Assembly: GCA_938092135.1 (NCBI GenBank)
Contig: CALLJL010000008.1
Span: forward strand, 320,361 to 384,360
Source of the DNA: an uncultured bacterium
Lineage (GTDB): Bacteria > Acidobacteriota > Aminicenantia > Aminicenantales > CALLJL01
Length of the DNA stretch: 64,000 bases
Reading direction: 5' to 3'
A program made the translations under genes and the position numbers. Of the stretch, positions 50,747-60,492 are shown one piece after another. The notes under the pieces were generated by a model. That model made no database searches. It saw only the letters and a program-made list of their open reading frames with translations, and was not told the DNA's origin. Position 1 is the first letter of the stretch; every line of letters starts with the position of its first letter.

Positions 50747-51550
50747 ATGAAAGATAAGGTTACAAAAAAAGAAAATGAAGACACTAAAATAAAGCGCTTT
50801 GATGGCCGCAAGGGCAATGAACTTCGTCCAGTCAAAATAATCACCGATTATCTGGAATTTGCGGCCGGTTCAGCTTTAATTGAGGTGGGGAAAACAAAGG
50901 TTTTGGTGGCTGCCACAATTGAAGAAAAGGTTCCTCCCTTCCTTAAAGGTACTGGAACTGGCTGGGTCACTGCCGAATATGCGATGCTTCCCTGTTCGAC
51001 CGAAACCAGAACTCCCCGAGAGAGAACCCAGGGAAGAATCTCTGGTCGCTCTCAAGAAATTCAGCGCCTCATTGGCCGGGCTTTAAGAGCCGCCGTTGAT
51101 CTGAAAGCTCTCGGCGAGCGCCAGATCCTTCTTGATTGTGATGTCATCCAGGCCGATGGCGGCACAAGAACCGCCTCCGTCACCGCTGGCTGTGTTGCCC
51201 TGGCTCTGGCCTTAAAAAAGCTCCTTGATGAAGGAAAGATCAATGAATTTCCCTTGATCAATCTTGTTGCTGGAGTCAGTGTCGGTCTAGTTAATGGCGA
51301 ATATTTGCTCGATTTGGACTACAGTGAGGATAGCCAGGCAGAGGTTGATATGAATATAGTCGAAACCGACACTGGTCAACTCGTGGAAATCCAGGCTGCA
51401 GGAGAAAAAAGGCCTTATACTCGAAAAGAGCTAGCCACCATGCTTCGCCTGGCTCATGAAGGATTACAATCAATCTTTGAGATTCAGCGTTCTATCTTAA
51501 AAAAGAAAATTCCTTTTTATATGGCCTCTAACAAAAGGGTTAGGAAATGA
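50747..51550 (+). CDS. rph: ribonuclease PH
   Basis: [66 protein letters not shown]. Confidence 0.95.
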   Translation: MKDKVTKKENEDTKIKRFDGRKGNELRPVKIITDYLEFAAGSALIEVGKTKVLVAATIEEKVPPFLKGTGTGWVTAEYAMLPCSTETRTPRERTQGRISGRSQEIQRLIGRALRAAVDLKALGERQILLDCDVIQADGGTRTASVTAGCVALALALKKLLDEGKINEFPLINLVAGVSVGLVNGEYLLDLDYSEDSQAEVDMNIVETDTGQLVEIQAAGEKRPYTRKELATMLRLAHEGLQSIFEIQRSILKKKIPFYMASNKRVRK

Positions 51551-52485
51551 AGAGAATTCTCGTGACTGGCGGGGCGGGTTTTTTGGGCAGCCATCTATGT
51601 GACCGCCTTCTTGAGGAAAAAGCTGATGTCCTCTGTGTTGATAATTTCTTCTCCGGTCATAAAGACAATATTCGACACCTCTTCTCTCATCCCTATTTTG
51701 AACTTATTCGCCACGACATTATTCATCCTCTCTTTGTTGAGGTTGACCAAATTTATCATCTCGCCTGTCCAGCCTCACCGATTCATTATCAAATTAATGC
51801 AATTAAGACCGTTAAAACCAATGTTATGGGAACAATTAATATGCTCGGCTTGGCTAAAAGAATAAAAGCTAGGATTTTGCTAGCTTCTTCATCGGAGGTT
51901 TATGGCGATGCTCAGGTTCATCCCCAGCCTGAAGGCTACTGGGGAAATGTCAATCCTATTGGTGTCCGCAGCTGTTATGATGAGGGAAAAAGAGTGGCTG
52001 AAACGCTGATGATGGATTACCACCGGCAAAACAAAGTTGATATTAGGATTGTTAGAATTTTTAACACCTATGGACCAAGAATGGCTATTAATGATGGTCG
52101 GGTGGTCAGCAATTTTATAGTTCAGGCTCTAAGAGGGGAAGACCTTACCATTTTTGGCGATGGTACTCAAACTCGCTCTTTCTGTTATGTCTCCGATATG
52201 ATTGAGGGCCTTATAAAAATGATGAATACTGAAGGTGTTACTGGCCCTATTAACCTTGGTAATCCAGTGGAGACGCCAATAATTGAACTCGCTGAGCTCA
52301 TTTTAAAATTAACTAAAAGCTCCTCCAAGCTTTGCTTCAAGCCTCTCCCTCCTGATGATCCAGGCCGTCGCTGCCCGGATATTTCCCTAGCCAAGAAAAT
52401 CCTTGGTTGGGAACCAAAGGTAGGACTAGAGGAAGGCCTGGCCTTAACTATTGACTATTTCAAAAAAAAGCTCAACCTTGTTTAA
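51547..52485 (+). CDS. NAD-dependent UDP-glucuronate decarboxylase-like (UXS) sugar epimerase/dehydratase
   Basis: [57 protein letters not shown]. Confidence 0.9.
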   Translation: MKRILVTGGAGFLGSHLCDRLLEEKADVLCVDNFFSGHKDNIRHLFSHPYFELIRHDIIHPLFVEVDQIYHLACPASPIHYQINAIKTVKTNVMGTINMLGLAKRIKARILLASSSEVYGDAQVHPQPEGYWGNVNPIGVRSCYDEGKRVAETLMMDYHRQNKVDIRIVRIFNTYGPRMAINDGRVVSNFIVQALRGEDLTIFGDGTQTRSFCYVSDMIEGLIKMMNTEGVTGPINLGNPVETPIIELAELILKLTKSSSKLCFKPLPPDDPGRRCPDISLAKKILGWEPKVGLEEGLALTIDYFKKKLNLV

Positions 52486-52776
52486 GCAACTATTCTTTAT
52501 CAGTTTTTAAAAAGTAAGGATAAATTCGGAAGCAATAGCTTGCTGGACCAAAAAGTAAATAAAAAAGGATTAAGTTTATTAAAGCGGAGAATATTAAAAT
52601 TGATTAAAGGATAGTTAAAGAGATAAGAAATAAAAGGCGATGAAAATTGGCAGCGAGGAATAAAAAGCTCATAGCAGTGAGGAAAGAGGAAAAAAGTAGG
52701 GACGAACCAAAAATCTAAAAAGTGCCTAAGTAAAGAAAAAGGAAGAAGCGTAAAAGAAAGCCAGAAAAATAAAAAA

Positions 52777-53478
52777 ATGGTTAAATCTTTTAAAAAAATT
52801 TCGATTGTCATTCCAGCTTATAATGAAGAGAAAACAATTGCTGAAATTATCCATCGAGTGAAAAAGACTGAGATTGGTCTTGAAAAAGAAATAATTGTAA
52901 TTGATGATGGTTCCAACGACGGCACCAGGGAAATTTTAAAAAATTTAGCCGACGAAAGTCTAAAAGTCATTTTTCACGAAAAAAATTTGGGCAAGGGAGT
53001 GGCTTTACGCACAGGTTTTTCCCAGGCAACCGGTGACATTATTTTGGTTCAAGATGTCGATCTTGAATATGACCCTCGAGATTATCCTCGGCTTCTTGAG
53101 CCCATCCTCGATGGTCGGGCTGATGTCGTTTATGGTAGTCGCTTCTTAGGAGGCCCTCATCGGGTCCTTCTTTTTTGGCATTATGTGGGCAACAAATTTT
53201 TAACAACTCTCTGTAATCTCTGTGCTAACCTTAATCTCACGGATATGGAAACAGGCTTTAAACTTTTCCGTCGGGAGGTGCTCGAAAAAATTCGCCTCAA
53301 ATCAAATCGCTTCGGCTTTGAACCTGAGATTACGGTCAAGGTTGGCCGACTTCGATTACGCGTCTATGAAGTCCCCATTTCTTATTCAGGCCGTGATTAT
53401 AGCGAAGGCAAGAAAATCACCTGGAAAGATGGCCTCGCAGCCATTTTCCATATTCTTCGCTTTCGTTTCTTCGATTAA
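52777..53478 (+). CDS. family 2 glycosyltransferase, dolichol-phosphate-mannose synthase-like
   Basis: SIVIPAYNEEKTIAEII, VIDDGSNDGTREIL, GKGVALRTGFSQATGDIILVQDVDLEYDP. Confidence 0.92.
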   Translation: MVKSFKKISIVIPAYNEEKTIAEIIHRVKKTEIGLEKEIIVIDDGSNDGTREILKNLADESLKVIFHEKNLGKGVALRTGFSQATGDIILVQDVDLEYDPRDYPRLLEPILDGRADVVYGSRFLGGPHRVLLFWHYVGNKFLTTLCNLCANLNLTDMETGFKLFRREVLEKIRLKSNRFGFEPEITVKVGRLRLRVYEVPISYSGRDYSEGKKITWKDGLAAIFHILRFRFFD

Positions 53479-53759
53479 AATATTTTGCCAAATTATATAT
53501 AATTTGATATGAAATTAATTACTTTTTTATTTCAAAAAAAAATATAGGCTTTGTGGTCAAGAGGAAGTAAATTTTAAAAAAAATTAATCAACCAAAGGAA
53601 ATGTCCAAAAGCTCAATTTTCCAATTTTCTAATGGCACAAAATTGAGGTCCCTGCCAAGGGAAGAAAGATTTAGGTGATGAGAAGAATTAAAGTGAGGAA
53701 AGCGATCAAGGTAAAGAAAAAGATTAAAGTAAAAAAGATTTGATTAGTTTTAAATAATC

Positions 53760-54428
53760 ATGTTTATCTTAATTGGGCTTCTCCTGGGTTTCTTGGCCTC
53801 AATCCCACCTGGCCCAATAAATATTTATTCCATTTCTCAGATCCTTCGCTTCGGTTTTTGGAAAAGCGTCTCAATTCGTCTCACAGTGGCTGGCCTAGAT
53901 GCCCTCTATTGTTATCTTTCGACGGTCTTCACTTCACTTCTTCTTTCTTTCCTTGATCGCTGGTCTTTTATTCTCCGTATTGCTGGAAGTCTCGCCATAG
54001 TAGCGGCCGGCTTTCACTTGATGCATCTTTCTCGCAGTCATCGTGTCCTTGGACTTGGTTTACCCGAAAACAATGGCAATTCCAACAAAAATAAAAGGAT
54101 GAGTCACCCCCTTCTCTTCACCTCTATCATGTTTGTTTCAAGTCCAACCCTGCCTATCTTTTGGTTAACCGTGGCCACAGTGGTAACCTCTCACGGCCTG
54201 GTCAGCCACCATGGAATCAAACCTCTTTTGTTCGCTCTTTCCTGCGGAGCTGGCAGCCTCCTTTATTTTACGATAATTGCCAAGATTGGGAATAAACTTC
54301 AGCAAGTCATGAGTCAGAGAACTTTTGAAATTATTTATAAAGTAATGGCCTGGGCTCTTTTCTTTCTTGCTGCCTTTACCCTGATCAGCTACTTCTTTTT
54401 TAATTTAGGAGTAAACGGCGGCTTTTAA
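53760..54428 (+). CDS. LysE-family amino acid exporter/translocator
   Basis: GFLASIPPGPINIYSISQILRFGFWKSV plus six-TM pattern. Confidence 0.8.
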   Translation: MFILIGLLLGFLASIPPGPINIYSISQILRFGFWKSVSIRLTVAGLDALYCYLSTVFTSLLLSFLDRWSFILRIAGSLAIVAAGFHLMHLSRSHRVLGLGLPENNGNSNKNKRMSHPLLFTSIMFVSSPTLPIFWLTVATVVTSHGLVSHHGIKPLLFALSCGAGSLLYFTIIAKIGNKLQQVMSQRTFEIIYKVMAWALFFLAAFTLISYFFFNLGVNGGF

Positions 54429-54529
54429 TTCCTAAATTGGCTAGGTTTCCCGTTGATGTTCTATAGATAAAATTAAGGAGAGAGAATAATTTTCTTTTAG
54501 GGGGTAAACTTCTTTCTGGCTTGATTTTC

Positions 54530-54558
54530 TTGACTTTATTCTCAGGGCAGAATAACAT
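54530..54558 (+). promoter_or_regulatory. candidate sigma70-type promoter of flotillin gene
   Basis: TTGACT (54530-54535) - 17 nt - TAACAT (54553-54558); SD GGAGGTCAAGG before ATG 54634. Confidence 0.5.
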
Positions 54559-54633
54559 TTTATAATTATCTTATTTTTCCGGGTAAATTTCCGGAGGCTT
54601 TACTGGCCTCAATAAGGCCACGGGAGGTCAAGG

Positions 54634-56055
54634 ATGTCTATCTTATCATTGATAATACCCATCGCCATAATAGTTGTTTTTTTGGCCTTAATCATTTTTT
54701 TACTTGCCAAGCAATATCGTAAGGTTGGTCCCAACGAAATCCTTATTGTCGCTGGTGGACGAAAAAGAACCGTGGTTCTCCCTGATGGTCGACGGATAAA
54801 AATCGGCTATCGCTATCGCCTTGGTGGTGGTGCCTTTGTTATTCCCTTTATTGAGACTGTCTATACTTTGCCCGTTGATGTCATTACTCTTAATATTAAA
54901 ACTCCTGAAGTTTTGACTTTTAATGGCGTGCCTATAATGGCTGAAGCTACAGCCCAGATAAGAATTGATACAACCGACGAGGCTATTCGTCTGGCTGCTG
55001 AGCAATTTCTAGGCCAAGGAAAAGAGGGGATTCGTGACGTAGCCGCCACCATTTTGGAAGGCAAGATGCGGGAAGTCATTGGCCGGATGACCGTTGAGGA
55101 AATCTATCGCGGCCGCCAGGAATTTGCTAATCGAGTTAAAGAGGCGGCAAAAGAGGATTTTAGCCAGATGGGGTTAGTCATGATTTCTTTTGCTTTGAAA
55201 GATATAAGCGATAGCCAAGGTTATTTGGAAGCCCTCAGTCGTCCCCAGATTGCCGCCGCAAGACGCGATGCGGCGATTGCTCAAGCAGAAACAGAAAAGG
55301 AAGCTATCATCAAATCTTCGGAAGCTCGAAAGGAAGCTGAGATTGCTCGCTTGGCCGCTGAGGCTCTAATCGCCAAGGCCCAATGGGAAAATGAAGCCAA
55401 AAAAGCCGAAAGTCAGGTGATGGTGAATCAGAAGAAAGCCCAGGCTGACTTTGCCTATGAGCTCGAACGCCATAAACTTTCTCAGGAGATAAAGAAAGAA
55501 GAAGCCAGGGTTAAACAAATTGAAAAGCAGGAAGCAATTAAAATTGAAGAACTTGAAATTACACGTCGTCAAAAGGAACTGGAAGCGAGCGTTATTAAGC
55601 CTGCTGATGCCCGGAAATACCAAATTATGGCCGAAGCCGAAGCCGAGGAATACAGAATCCAGGCCGAAGCCAAAGGCAAGGCCGAAGCCCTGCGCCTTGA
55701 GGGGCAGGTGGAAGCTGAAAGTATCAGACTCAAAGGAATGGCCGAAGCGGAGGCAATGCTTCAGCGGGCTAAAGCCTGGGAAAGACTCAATCAGGCAGCC
55801 CTTATTGAAATGTACTTTAAAATCTTACCAGAGCTGGCCAGGGCTGTTGCTGAACCCTTATCTAAAATCGACAAAATTATTATTGTTGGTGGCGATAGAG
55901 GTAGTGGAGCAACGCGCATAACAGCTCAAGTAGCCGAGGTGCTAGCGCAAATGCCTGAAGTCATCAAATCTCTTACAGGTATAGATCTGCAAAAATGGCT
56001 CAAGGAGCGACTGGCGCCTGAAGAAAAGTCTGAGACTGAGAAATCAGAAAGCTGA
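54634..56055 (+). CDS. flotillin / SPFH-band 7 family protein
   Basis: N-terminal TM, SPFH domain, long EA-rich coiled coil (AEAEAEEYRIQAEAKGKAEALRLEGQ). Confidence 0.9.
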   Translation: MSILSLIIPIAIIVVFLALIIFLLAKQYRKVGPNEILIVAGGRKRTVVLPDGRRIKIGYRYRLGGGAFVIPFIETVYTLPVDVITLNIKTPEVLTFNGVPIMAEATAQIRIDTTDEAIRLAAEQFLGQGKEGIRDVAATILEGKMREVIGRMTVEEIYRGRQEFANRVKEAAKEDFSQMGLVMISFALKDISDSQGYLEALSRPQIAAARRDAAIAQAETEKEAIIKSSEARKEAEIARLAAEALIAKAQWENEAKKAESQVMVNQKKAQADFAYELERHKLSQEIKKEEARVKQIEKQEAIKIEELEITRRQKELEASVIKPADARKYQIMAEAEAEEYRIQAEAKGKAEALRLEGQVEAESIRLKGMAEAEAMLQRAKAWERLNQAALIEMYFKILPELARAVAEPLSKIDKIIIVGGDRGSGATRITAQVAEVLAQMPEVIKSLTGIDLQKWLKERLAPEEKSETEKSES

Positions 56056-56077
56056 TTAAGAAAAGGGCGAACCAACC

Positions 56078-58417
56078 ATGATATCCGAAAAAGCAATCCA
56101 AATCGGTACTTCCCCTACCTTAAAGATTTCAGCTAAAGCCAAGGCGATGAAAGCCGCGGGGATCGATGTTATTGACCTCAGTGTGGGCGAACCTGATTTC
56201 CCTACTCCGGAGAATGTAAAGCAGGCAGGGATCCGGGCGATTCAGGATAACTTCACCAAGTATACAGAAAATGAGGGAATTCCAGCCCTCAAGAAGGCTA
56301 TTATCAAGCGAATGGAGGAAGATTATGGCCTCCATTATGAGCCTAATGAGGTAATTGTTTCCTGTGGCGCTAAGGCTTCTATTTTTCATCTGATCATGGC
56401 TTTAATCAATGAAGGCGAAGAGGTTATTATTCCTGCACCCTATTGGGTAACCTATCCCCAGGCTGTCCTGTTGGCCAAAGGAAAACCGGTCATTGTTCAG
56501 ACAAAAGAAGAGAATGGCTTTGTTCTTACTCCGGAGGAATTAAAAGCCGTTATTACTCCCTCAACTAAAGCTTTAATCTTGAATAATCCCAGCAATCCAA
56601 CCGGTGCCGCCTATAACCGCAAACAGCTTGAAGCTTTGGCGGAAATTATTCGCAATGAGGACATTTATGTGATTGCCGATGAGATTTATAGCAAACTAAT
56701 TTATGAAGATTTTCAATTTGTGAGTTTCGCTTCCTTAGGTGAAGATATTAAGAAAAAAACAATTATTGTTAGCGGGGTTTCTAAAACTTACTCAATGACT
56801 GGATGGCGCATTGGCTTTGCCTTAGGTCCGGCTGAAATTATCAATGGTATGGCTAAAATCCAGAGTCACACCACATCCAACCCCACTTCAATTTCTCAGA
56901 TGGCCAGTTTGGAAGCGCTGCGAGGGCCACAGTATGAAGTTCAGCGCATGGTCGCCGAATTCCAGCGACGCCGCAATTATTGCCTCATGCGGCTGAGAAC
57001 CATCCCCCATGTTTCCTGTTTTAAGCCTCAGGGTGCCTTTTATCTCTTCCCTAATTTTTCCTATTATTATGATAAAGAAGCCGAGGGGATGCAGATTCGG
57101 AATTCCTACGGACTGGCTTATTACTTACTTAAAGAGGCAAAGGTGGCTGTTGTCCCTGGTGATTCCTTTGGAGCTGATAATTATATTCGAATTTCCTATG
57201 CCACTTCCATGGAAAATCTTGAAAAGGGAATGGACCGAATAATCGAGGCCATCGCCAAATTAAAGCCATCACGGAAAGCCCGACGTATGCTTCTTAGCAA
57301 TATTCAGACCAGAGTGAGAAAGGCGCCGCCCGTAGAACCAGAAATAGATTTGAAATTGAGGGAAGCTCTCCAGGCTGAAGTCGAGAGCTATTTGAATAAA
57401 GAAAAATTCTATGAATGGAATGCCAATATAAATGGGGTTATTATTCAGTTAAAAACAAATGTTCCTCATTTGAATGAATTCTGGATTGAAAATTGGTTTC
57501 CAGCTCAACTTGAGGCAGAGATTGAACCCCATGGCGTTATTTATGCTATTGATGGCATTGCTGGCCGAGAACCAAGGGCCTTTTATAATCCTGAGACGAG
57601 AACTGCCTTCTTAATCAACACTGACTTTTATGGGCCGCTACGGAGTCTTGCTCTGGGCATGGTTATCGATATAACTGCAAGGCAACTCTCTTCCAATGCC
57701 TTAAGAGGGATGTCTATAGACTATAAAGGAAATGGCTTGATTCTTGTGGGTCCGCCTGGGACTAGGAAAACAGAACTCTTTTTTGAACTTCTTTTGGATT
57801 CTCGCTTTCGCCTTCAGGCCAATGATCTTATTTTTGTGCGACTGCAAGGAAAAAATGTTTTGGCTGAGTGTGTTGAAAGAAAGCTCTATATGCCCACCCC
57901 ATCGGTCGAACTCTATCCGAGTCTAGCTCCTCTGTTTGATATGAGCAAATGCGAAAATGTGGTAACTAAAAAAGAAGATTGCCAGGATGAAGAATGCCAG
58001 CGAGTCGACGATTGTCGCCTTGACCGAGGCGCACCTTTCTGTTATCGAGCCTCAGCTAATGGCCAGGCTATGTTCGATCCTAACTGGCTTTATGGGAAGG
58101 GAGGTTATCCGCGACGAAATAATCTCCGCTGGATTTTTGTTCTAAGATTCGATACTGTTTCCCCCGGTTTCGTGGAGCTGACCAAAGAGGAAGCGCTCCG
58201 GGTCTTTGAATCGGGCGAAACACCCGGTGCCCAACGAACGCTCTCAGCCGGAAAGCATCAACCCTTCTTCAATCCCCATCTTCTTGGCTCTTCACCTGAG
58301 AAGCTTGAATTGCAGCGCCTCTTCTTTCAGCGACTGTTGGATTCAGTCCAGGTTTATCTATTTAATAGCGGTGTGGCTGGCGCTGACAAAATTAAACAGC
58401 TCATCGCCCCCGACTAA
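56078..58417 (+). CDS. class I PLP aminotransferase (aspartate-type) fused to C-terminal PEPCK/HprK-like P-loop domain
   Basis: aa ~1-395: SVGEPDFPTPENVKQAG, NNPSNPTGAAY, VSGVSKTYSMTGWRIGF; aa ~396-779: GNGLILVGPPGTRKTELFFELLLDSRFRLQANDLIFVR, later FDTVSPGFVELTKEEALRVFESGETPGAQ. Single uninterrupted frame. Confidence 0.85.
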   Translation: MISEKAIQIGTSPTLKISAKAKAMKAAGIDVIDLSVGEPDFPTPENVKQAGIRAIQDNFTKYTENEGIPALKKAIIKRMEEDYGLHYEPNEVIVSCGAKASIFHLIMALINEGEEVIIPAPYWVTYPQAVLLAKGKPVIVQTKEENGFVLTPEELKAVITPSTKALILNNPSNPTGAAYNRKQLEALAEIIRNEDIYVIADEIYSKLIYEDFQFVSFASLGEDIKKKTIIVSGVSKTYSMTGWRIGFALGPAEIINGMAKIQSHTTSNPTSISQMASLEALRGPQYEVQRMVAEFQRRRNYCLMRLRTIPHVSCFKPQGAFYLFPNFSYYYDKEAEGMQIRNSYGLAYYLLKEAKVAVVPGDSFGADNYIRISYATSMENLEKGMDRIIEAIAKLKPSRKARRMLLSNIQTRVRKAPPVEPEIDLKLREALQAEVESYLNKEKFYEWNANINGVIIQLKTNVPHLNEFWIENWFPAQLEAEIEPHGVIYAIDGIAGREPRAFYNPETRTAFLINTDFYGPLRSLALGMVIDITARQLSSNALRGMSIDYKGNGLILVGPPGTRKTELFFELLLDSRFRLQANDLIFVRLQGKNVLAECVERKLYMPTPSVELYPSLAPLFDMSKCENVVTKKEDCQDEECQRVDDCRLDRGAPFCYRASANGQAMFDPNWLYGKGGYPRRNNLRWIFVLRFDTVSPGFVELTKEEALRVFESGETPGAQRTLSAGKHQPFFNPHLLGSSPEKLELQRLFFQRLLDSVQVYLFNSGVAGADKIKQLIAPD

Positions 58418-58437
58418 ACCCGCATTAACTAAACACA

Positions 58438-58554
58438 CTAAACAGGTACCGCCTTACTCATTTCACTATTTTCTTTACTAAACAGGTACCGCCTTACTCA
58501 TTTCACTATTTTCTTAGCTAAACAGGTACCTCTTTACTCATTTCACTATTTTCT
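58438..58554 (+). repeat. three near-identical 40-bp direct tandem repeats
   Basis: Cores aacaggtaccgccttactcatttcactattttct at 58441, 58481 and 58521 (third has tct for gcc-region change); exact 40-bp period. Confidence 0.95.
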
Positions 58555-58570
58555 GGCAACTATTAATCCT

Positions 58571-58645
58571 AAAAAGTAACGTCTAATCCATTTTACTATT
58601 TTTTAGTTCCATTTTAGTGCCATCTCACGCATTATACTGTTTTCT
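58571..58645 (+). repeat. two degenerate further copies of the 40-bp repeat core
   Basis: aaaaagtaacgtctaatccattttactatttttt (58571-58604) and ttttagtgccatctcacgcattatactgttttct (58612-58645) align to the core. Confidence 0.6.
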
Positions 58646-58740
58646 TAAAAGGATTTTAAAATATGACGAATATATGATTTGGGGAAAAATAATAGGGGAT
58701 TAAAAGAATTTTAAATAAAATTGTAATTAAGGCGATATCA

Positions 58741-58931
58741 AAAAAAACGATTCCCAAAAAATGGGTAAATAAGTAAGATGGAACCCAAAAGGGGAACCCA
58801 AGAGGAGAACCAAAAAAGAAAAAAATGCATGTTAATATGATTTTTGAATAGGATAAAGCGAAAAAAACAGACCATGAAAAATCGGTAAATAGGTAAGGTG
58901 GTACTAAAAAAGGCGGTACCAAAAAAGGTGT
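58741..58931 (-). repeat. diverged 120-bp-period duplication
   Basis: aaaaatgggtaaataagtaagatgg (58757 on) versus aaaaatcggtaaataggtaaggtgg (58877 on), exact 120-bp offset; minus-strand reading repeats VPPYLFTDF / VPSYLFTHF. Confidence 0.7.
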
Positions 58932-59510
58932 TTAAACCATTTTCTCGAGCGCTTCAGCCAGAAGGTGAAGGAGAAAAAGATGGACTTCCTGGATTCGAGG
59001 GGTAGAAATGCTCGGGACAGCAATCAAATGATCGGCGAGAGGCCTAAGAAGGCCCCCGCCTTCGCCCGTAATGGCCACAGTAATCAGCCCTTTTTGTCTA
59101 GCTATTCTTAAAGCCTCGGCGATATTAGGCGAACGACCGCTTGTTGATAAGCCCATAACTATATCATCAGGATCACCGAGCGCTTCAATCTGGCGGCTAA
59201 AGATATAATCAAAGGAAGTATCATTGCCGACAGAAGTGAGAATAGAAGTATCCGTCGTTAAGGCAATAGCCCGCAGGGGCGGCCTGATTTGGAGAAATTT
59301 ATTAACCAGCTCGGCGGCAAAATGCTGGGCTTGAGCCGCACTTCCCCCATTCCCAAAAATCAGAATCTTTTTGCCTTTTCTTAAAGCCTCAGCCAAAGTC
59401 TCAATAAGTCCAAGAATCTCGCCTTCATTCTCTCTAATAAATTTATCTAGAAGCTCCTTCAATTCACCAGCTGAATCAAAAAGCCCTTTTATTAATGATT
59501 TTTCATTCAT
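58932..59510 (-). CDS. gmhA: SIS-domain phosphoheptose isomerase-like protein (start ATG 59510 with upstream AGGAG)
   Basis: KKILIFGNGGSAAQAQHFAAELVNKF, GLSTSGRSPNIAEALRIAR. Confidence 0.85.
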   Translation of the reverse strand: MNEKSLIKGLFDSAGELKELLDKFIRENEGEILGLIETLAEALRKGKKILIFGNGGSAAQAQHFAAELVNKFLQIRPPLRAIALTTDTSILTSVGNDTSFDYIFSRQIEALGDPDDIVMGLSTSGRSPNIAEALRIARQKGLITVAITGEGGGLLRPLADHLIAVPSISTPRIQEVHLFLLHLLAEALEKMV

Positions 59511-59742
59511 TATCTTTCTCCTCTTGAAATTGTTGCTTATTTTATCCAAGCTCAATTTATTCTGCCTATCCTGAATTTTCAAGAAAATCAAATTTTATTT
59601 TTCAAGCTCCGAATTTTTCTATCTCCAAACTGCCACCTTTCAATCTTCTCTTTAAAGCCTATTCAAAAATCATTTTGTTCATGAGACAAAAATTTACCTC
59701 CCTTTTAAGCCTAAAAGATATTCTTGGGGAGAAACAATATTT

Positions 59743-60492
59743 CTATGGAGAAAAAGGCCTATATCTTTCGGGTAAAGCGGAGGCAATCTGGTCTCTGACG
59801 TTCTTGATTAATTGATCAAGGGAATCTTTATCATAGCCGGCCACAGGAAAAGGACAATGGAAAATGACTCTAACCTGGCCAGGTTTAACATATAATTGCC
59901 CCCTAGGCATTAGCTCAAAAGTACCAATGAGGGAAATGGGAATGATGGGTGCACCTGTCTCCAGGGCCAGAAAAAAGCCACCTCGCCGAAAATCCTGAAG
60001 CCGGCCATCGCGGCTTCGCGTTCCTTCAGGAAAAATTAAAAAAGAGTAACCTCTTTCCTTCATCAGCCGGACAGCTCGCTCAATACTTCGCCGGCCACCC
60101 TTCAACCTCTTTCGATCAACAGGAATGAAATGAACATGTTTCATTCCCAGGCCGACGACCGGCAGGCGAAAAACTTCTTTTTTTATAAATACTCTCACAA
60201 TTTGAGGAATGACATAAAAAAGAAGAGGCCCATCGATAAAGCTCAAATGATTAGCCATGAAAACATAGGAGCCAGCTGGATCAAAATTCTCAAGCCCCGA
60301 GACCTCAATTTCAATCCCCAATATTCTTTTGCCTACACCCATCGCCCATTTACCAAGATCGAGCAGCGGCCTTCTTATCCCAAAAATGAAAAAAATTAAA
60401 AGGATTGGAATAATTAATAAAACAATCAGACTATAAAGAAGAATAACAGTTCCTGTTCTTAAACAATAGAGCATTTTTCGGCTGTTATCCAT
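59743..60492 (-). CDS. plsC: 1-acyl-sn-glycerol-3-phosphate acyltransferase family protein
   Basis: ANHLSFIDGPLLF, FPEGTRSRDGRLQDFRRGGFFLALETGAPIIPISL. Confidence 0.92.
   Translation of the reverse strand: MDNSRKMLYCLRTGTVILLYSLIVLLIIPILLIFFIFGIRRPLLDLGKWAMGVGKRILGIEIEVSGLENFDPAGSYVFMANHLSFIDGPLLFYVIPQIVRVFIKKEVFRLPVVGLGMKHVHFIPVDRKRLKGGRRSIERAVRLMKERGYSFLIFPEGTRSRDGRLQDFRRGGFFLALETGAPIIPISLIGTFELMPRGQLYVKPGQVRVIFHCPFPVAGYDKDSLDQLIKNVRDQIASALPERYRPFSP

Noticed and set aside
52500-52811. 103-aa minus-strand ORF MTIEIFLKDLTIFLFFWLSF...
   Set aside because: Phe/Leu-rich translation is what a purine-rich plus strand gives by chance; overlaps the start of the glycosyltransferase gene.
58438-58554. 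Regular 40-bp repeats as a possible CRISPR array
   Set aside because: Units are contiguous with only 2-6 nt of variable sequence between cores, no unique 30-nt spacers, and no cas genes nearby.
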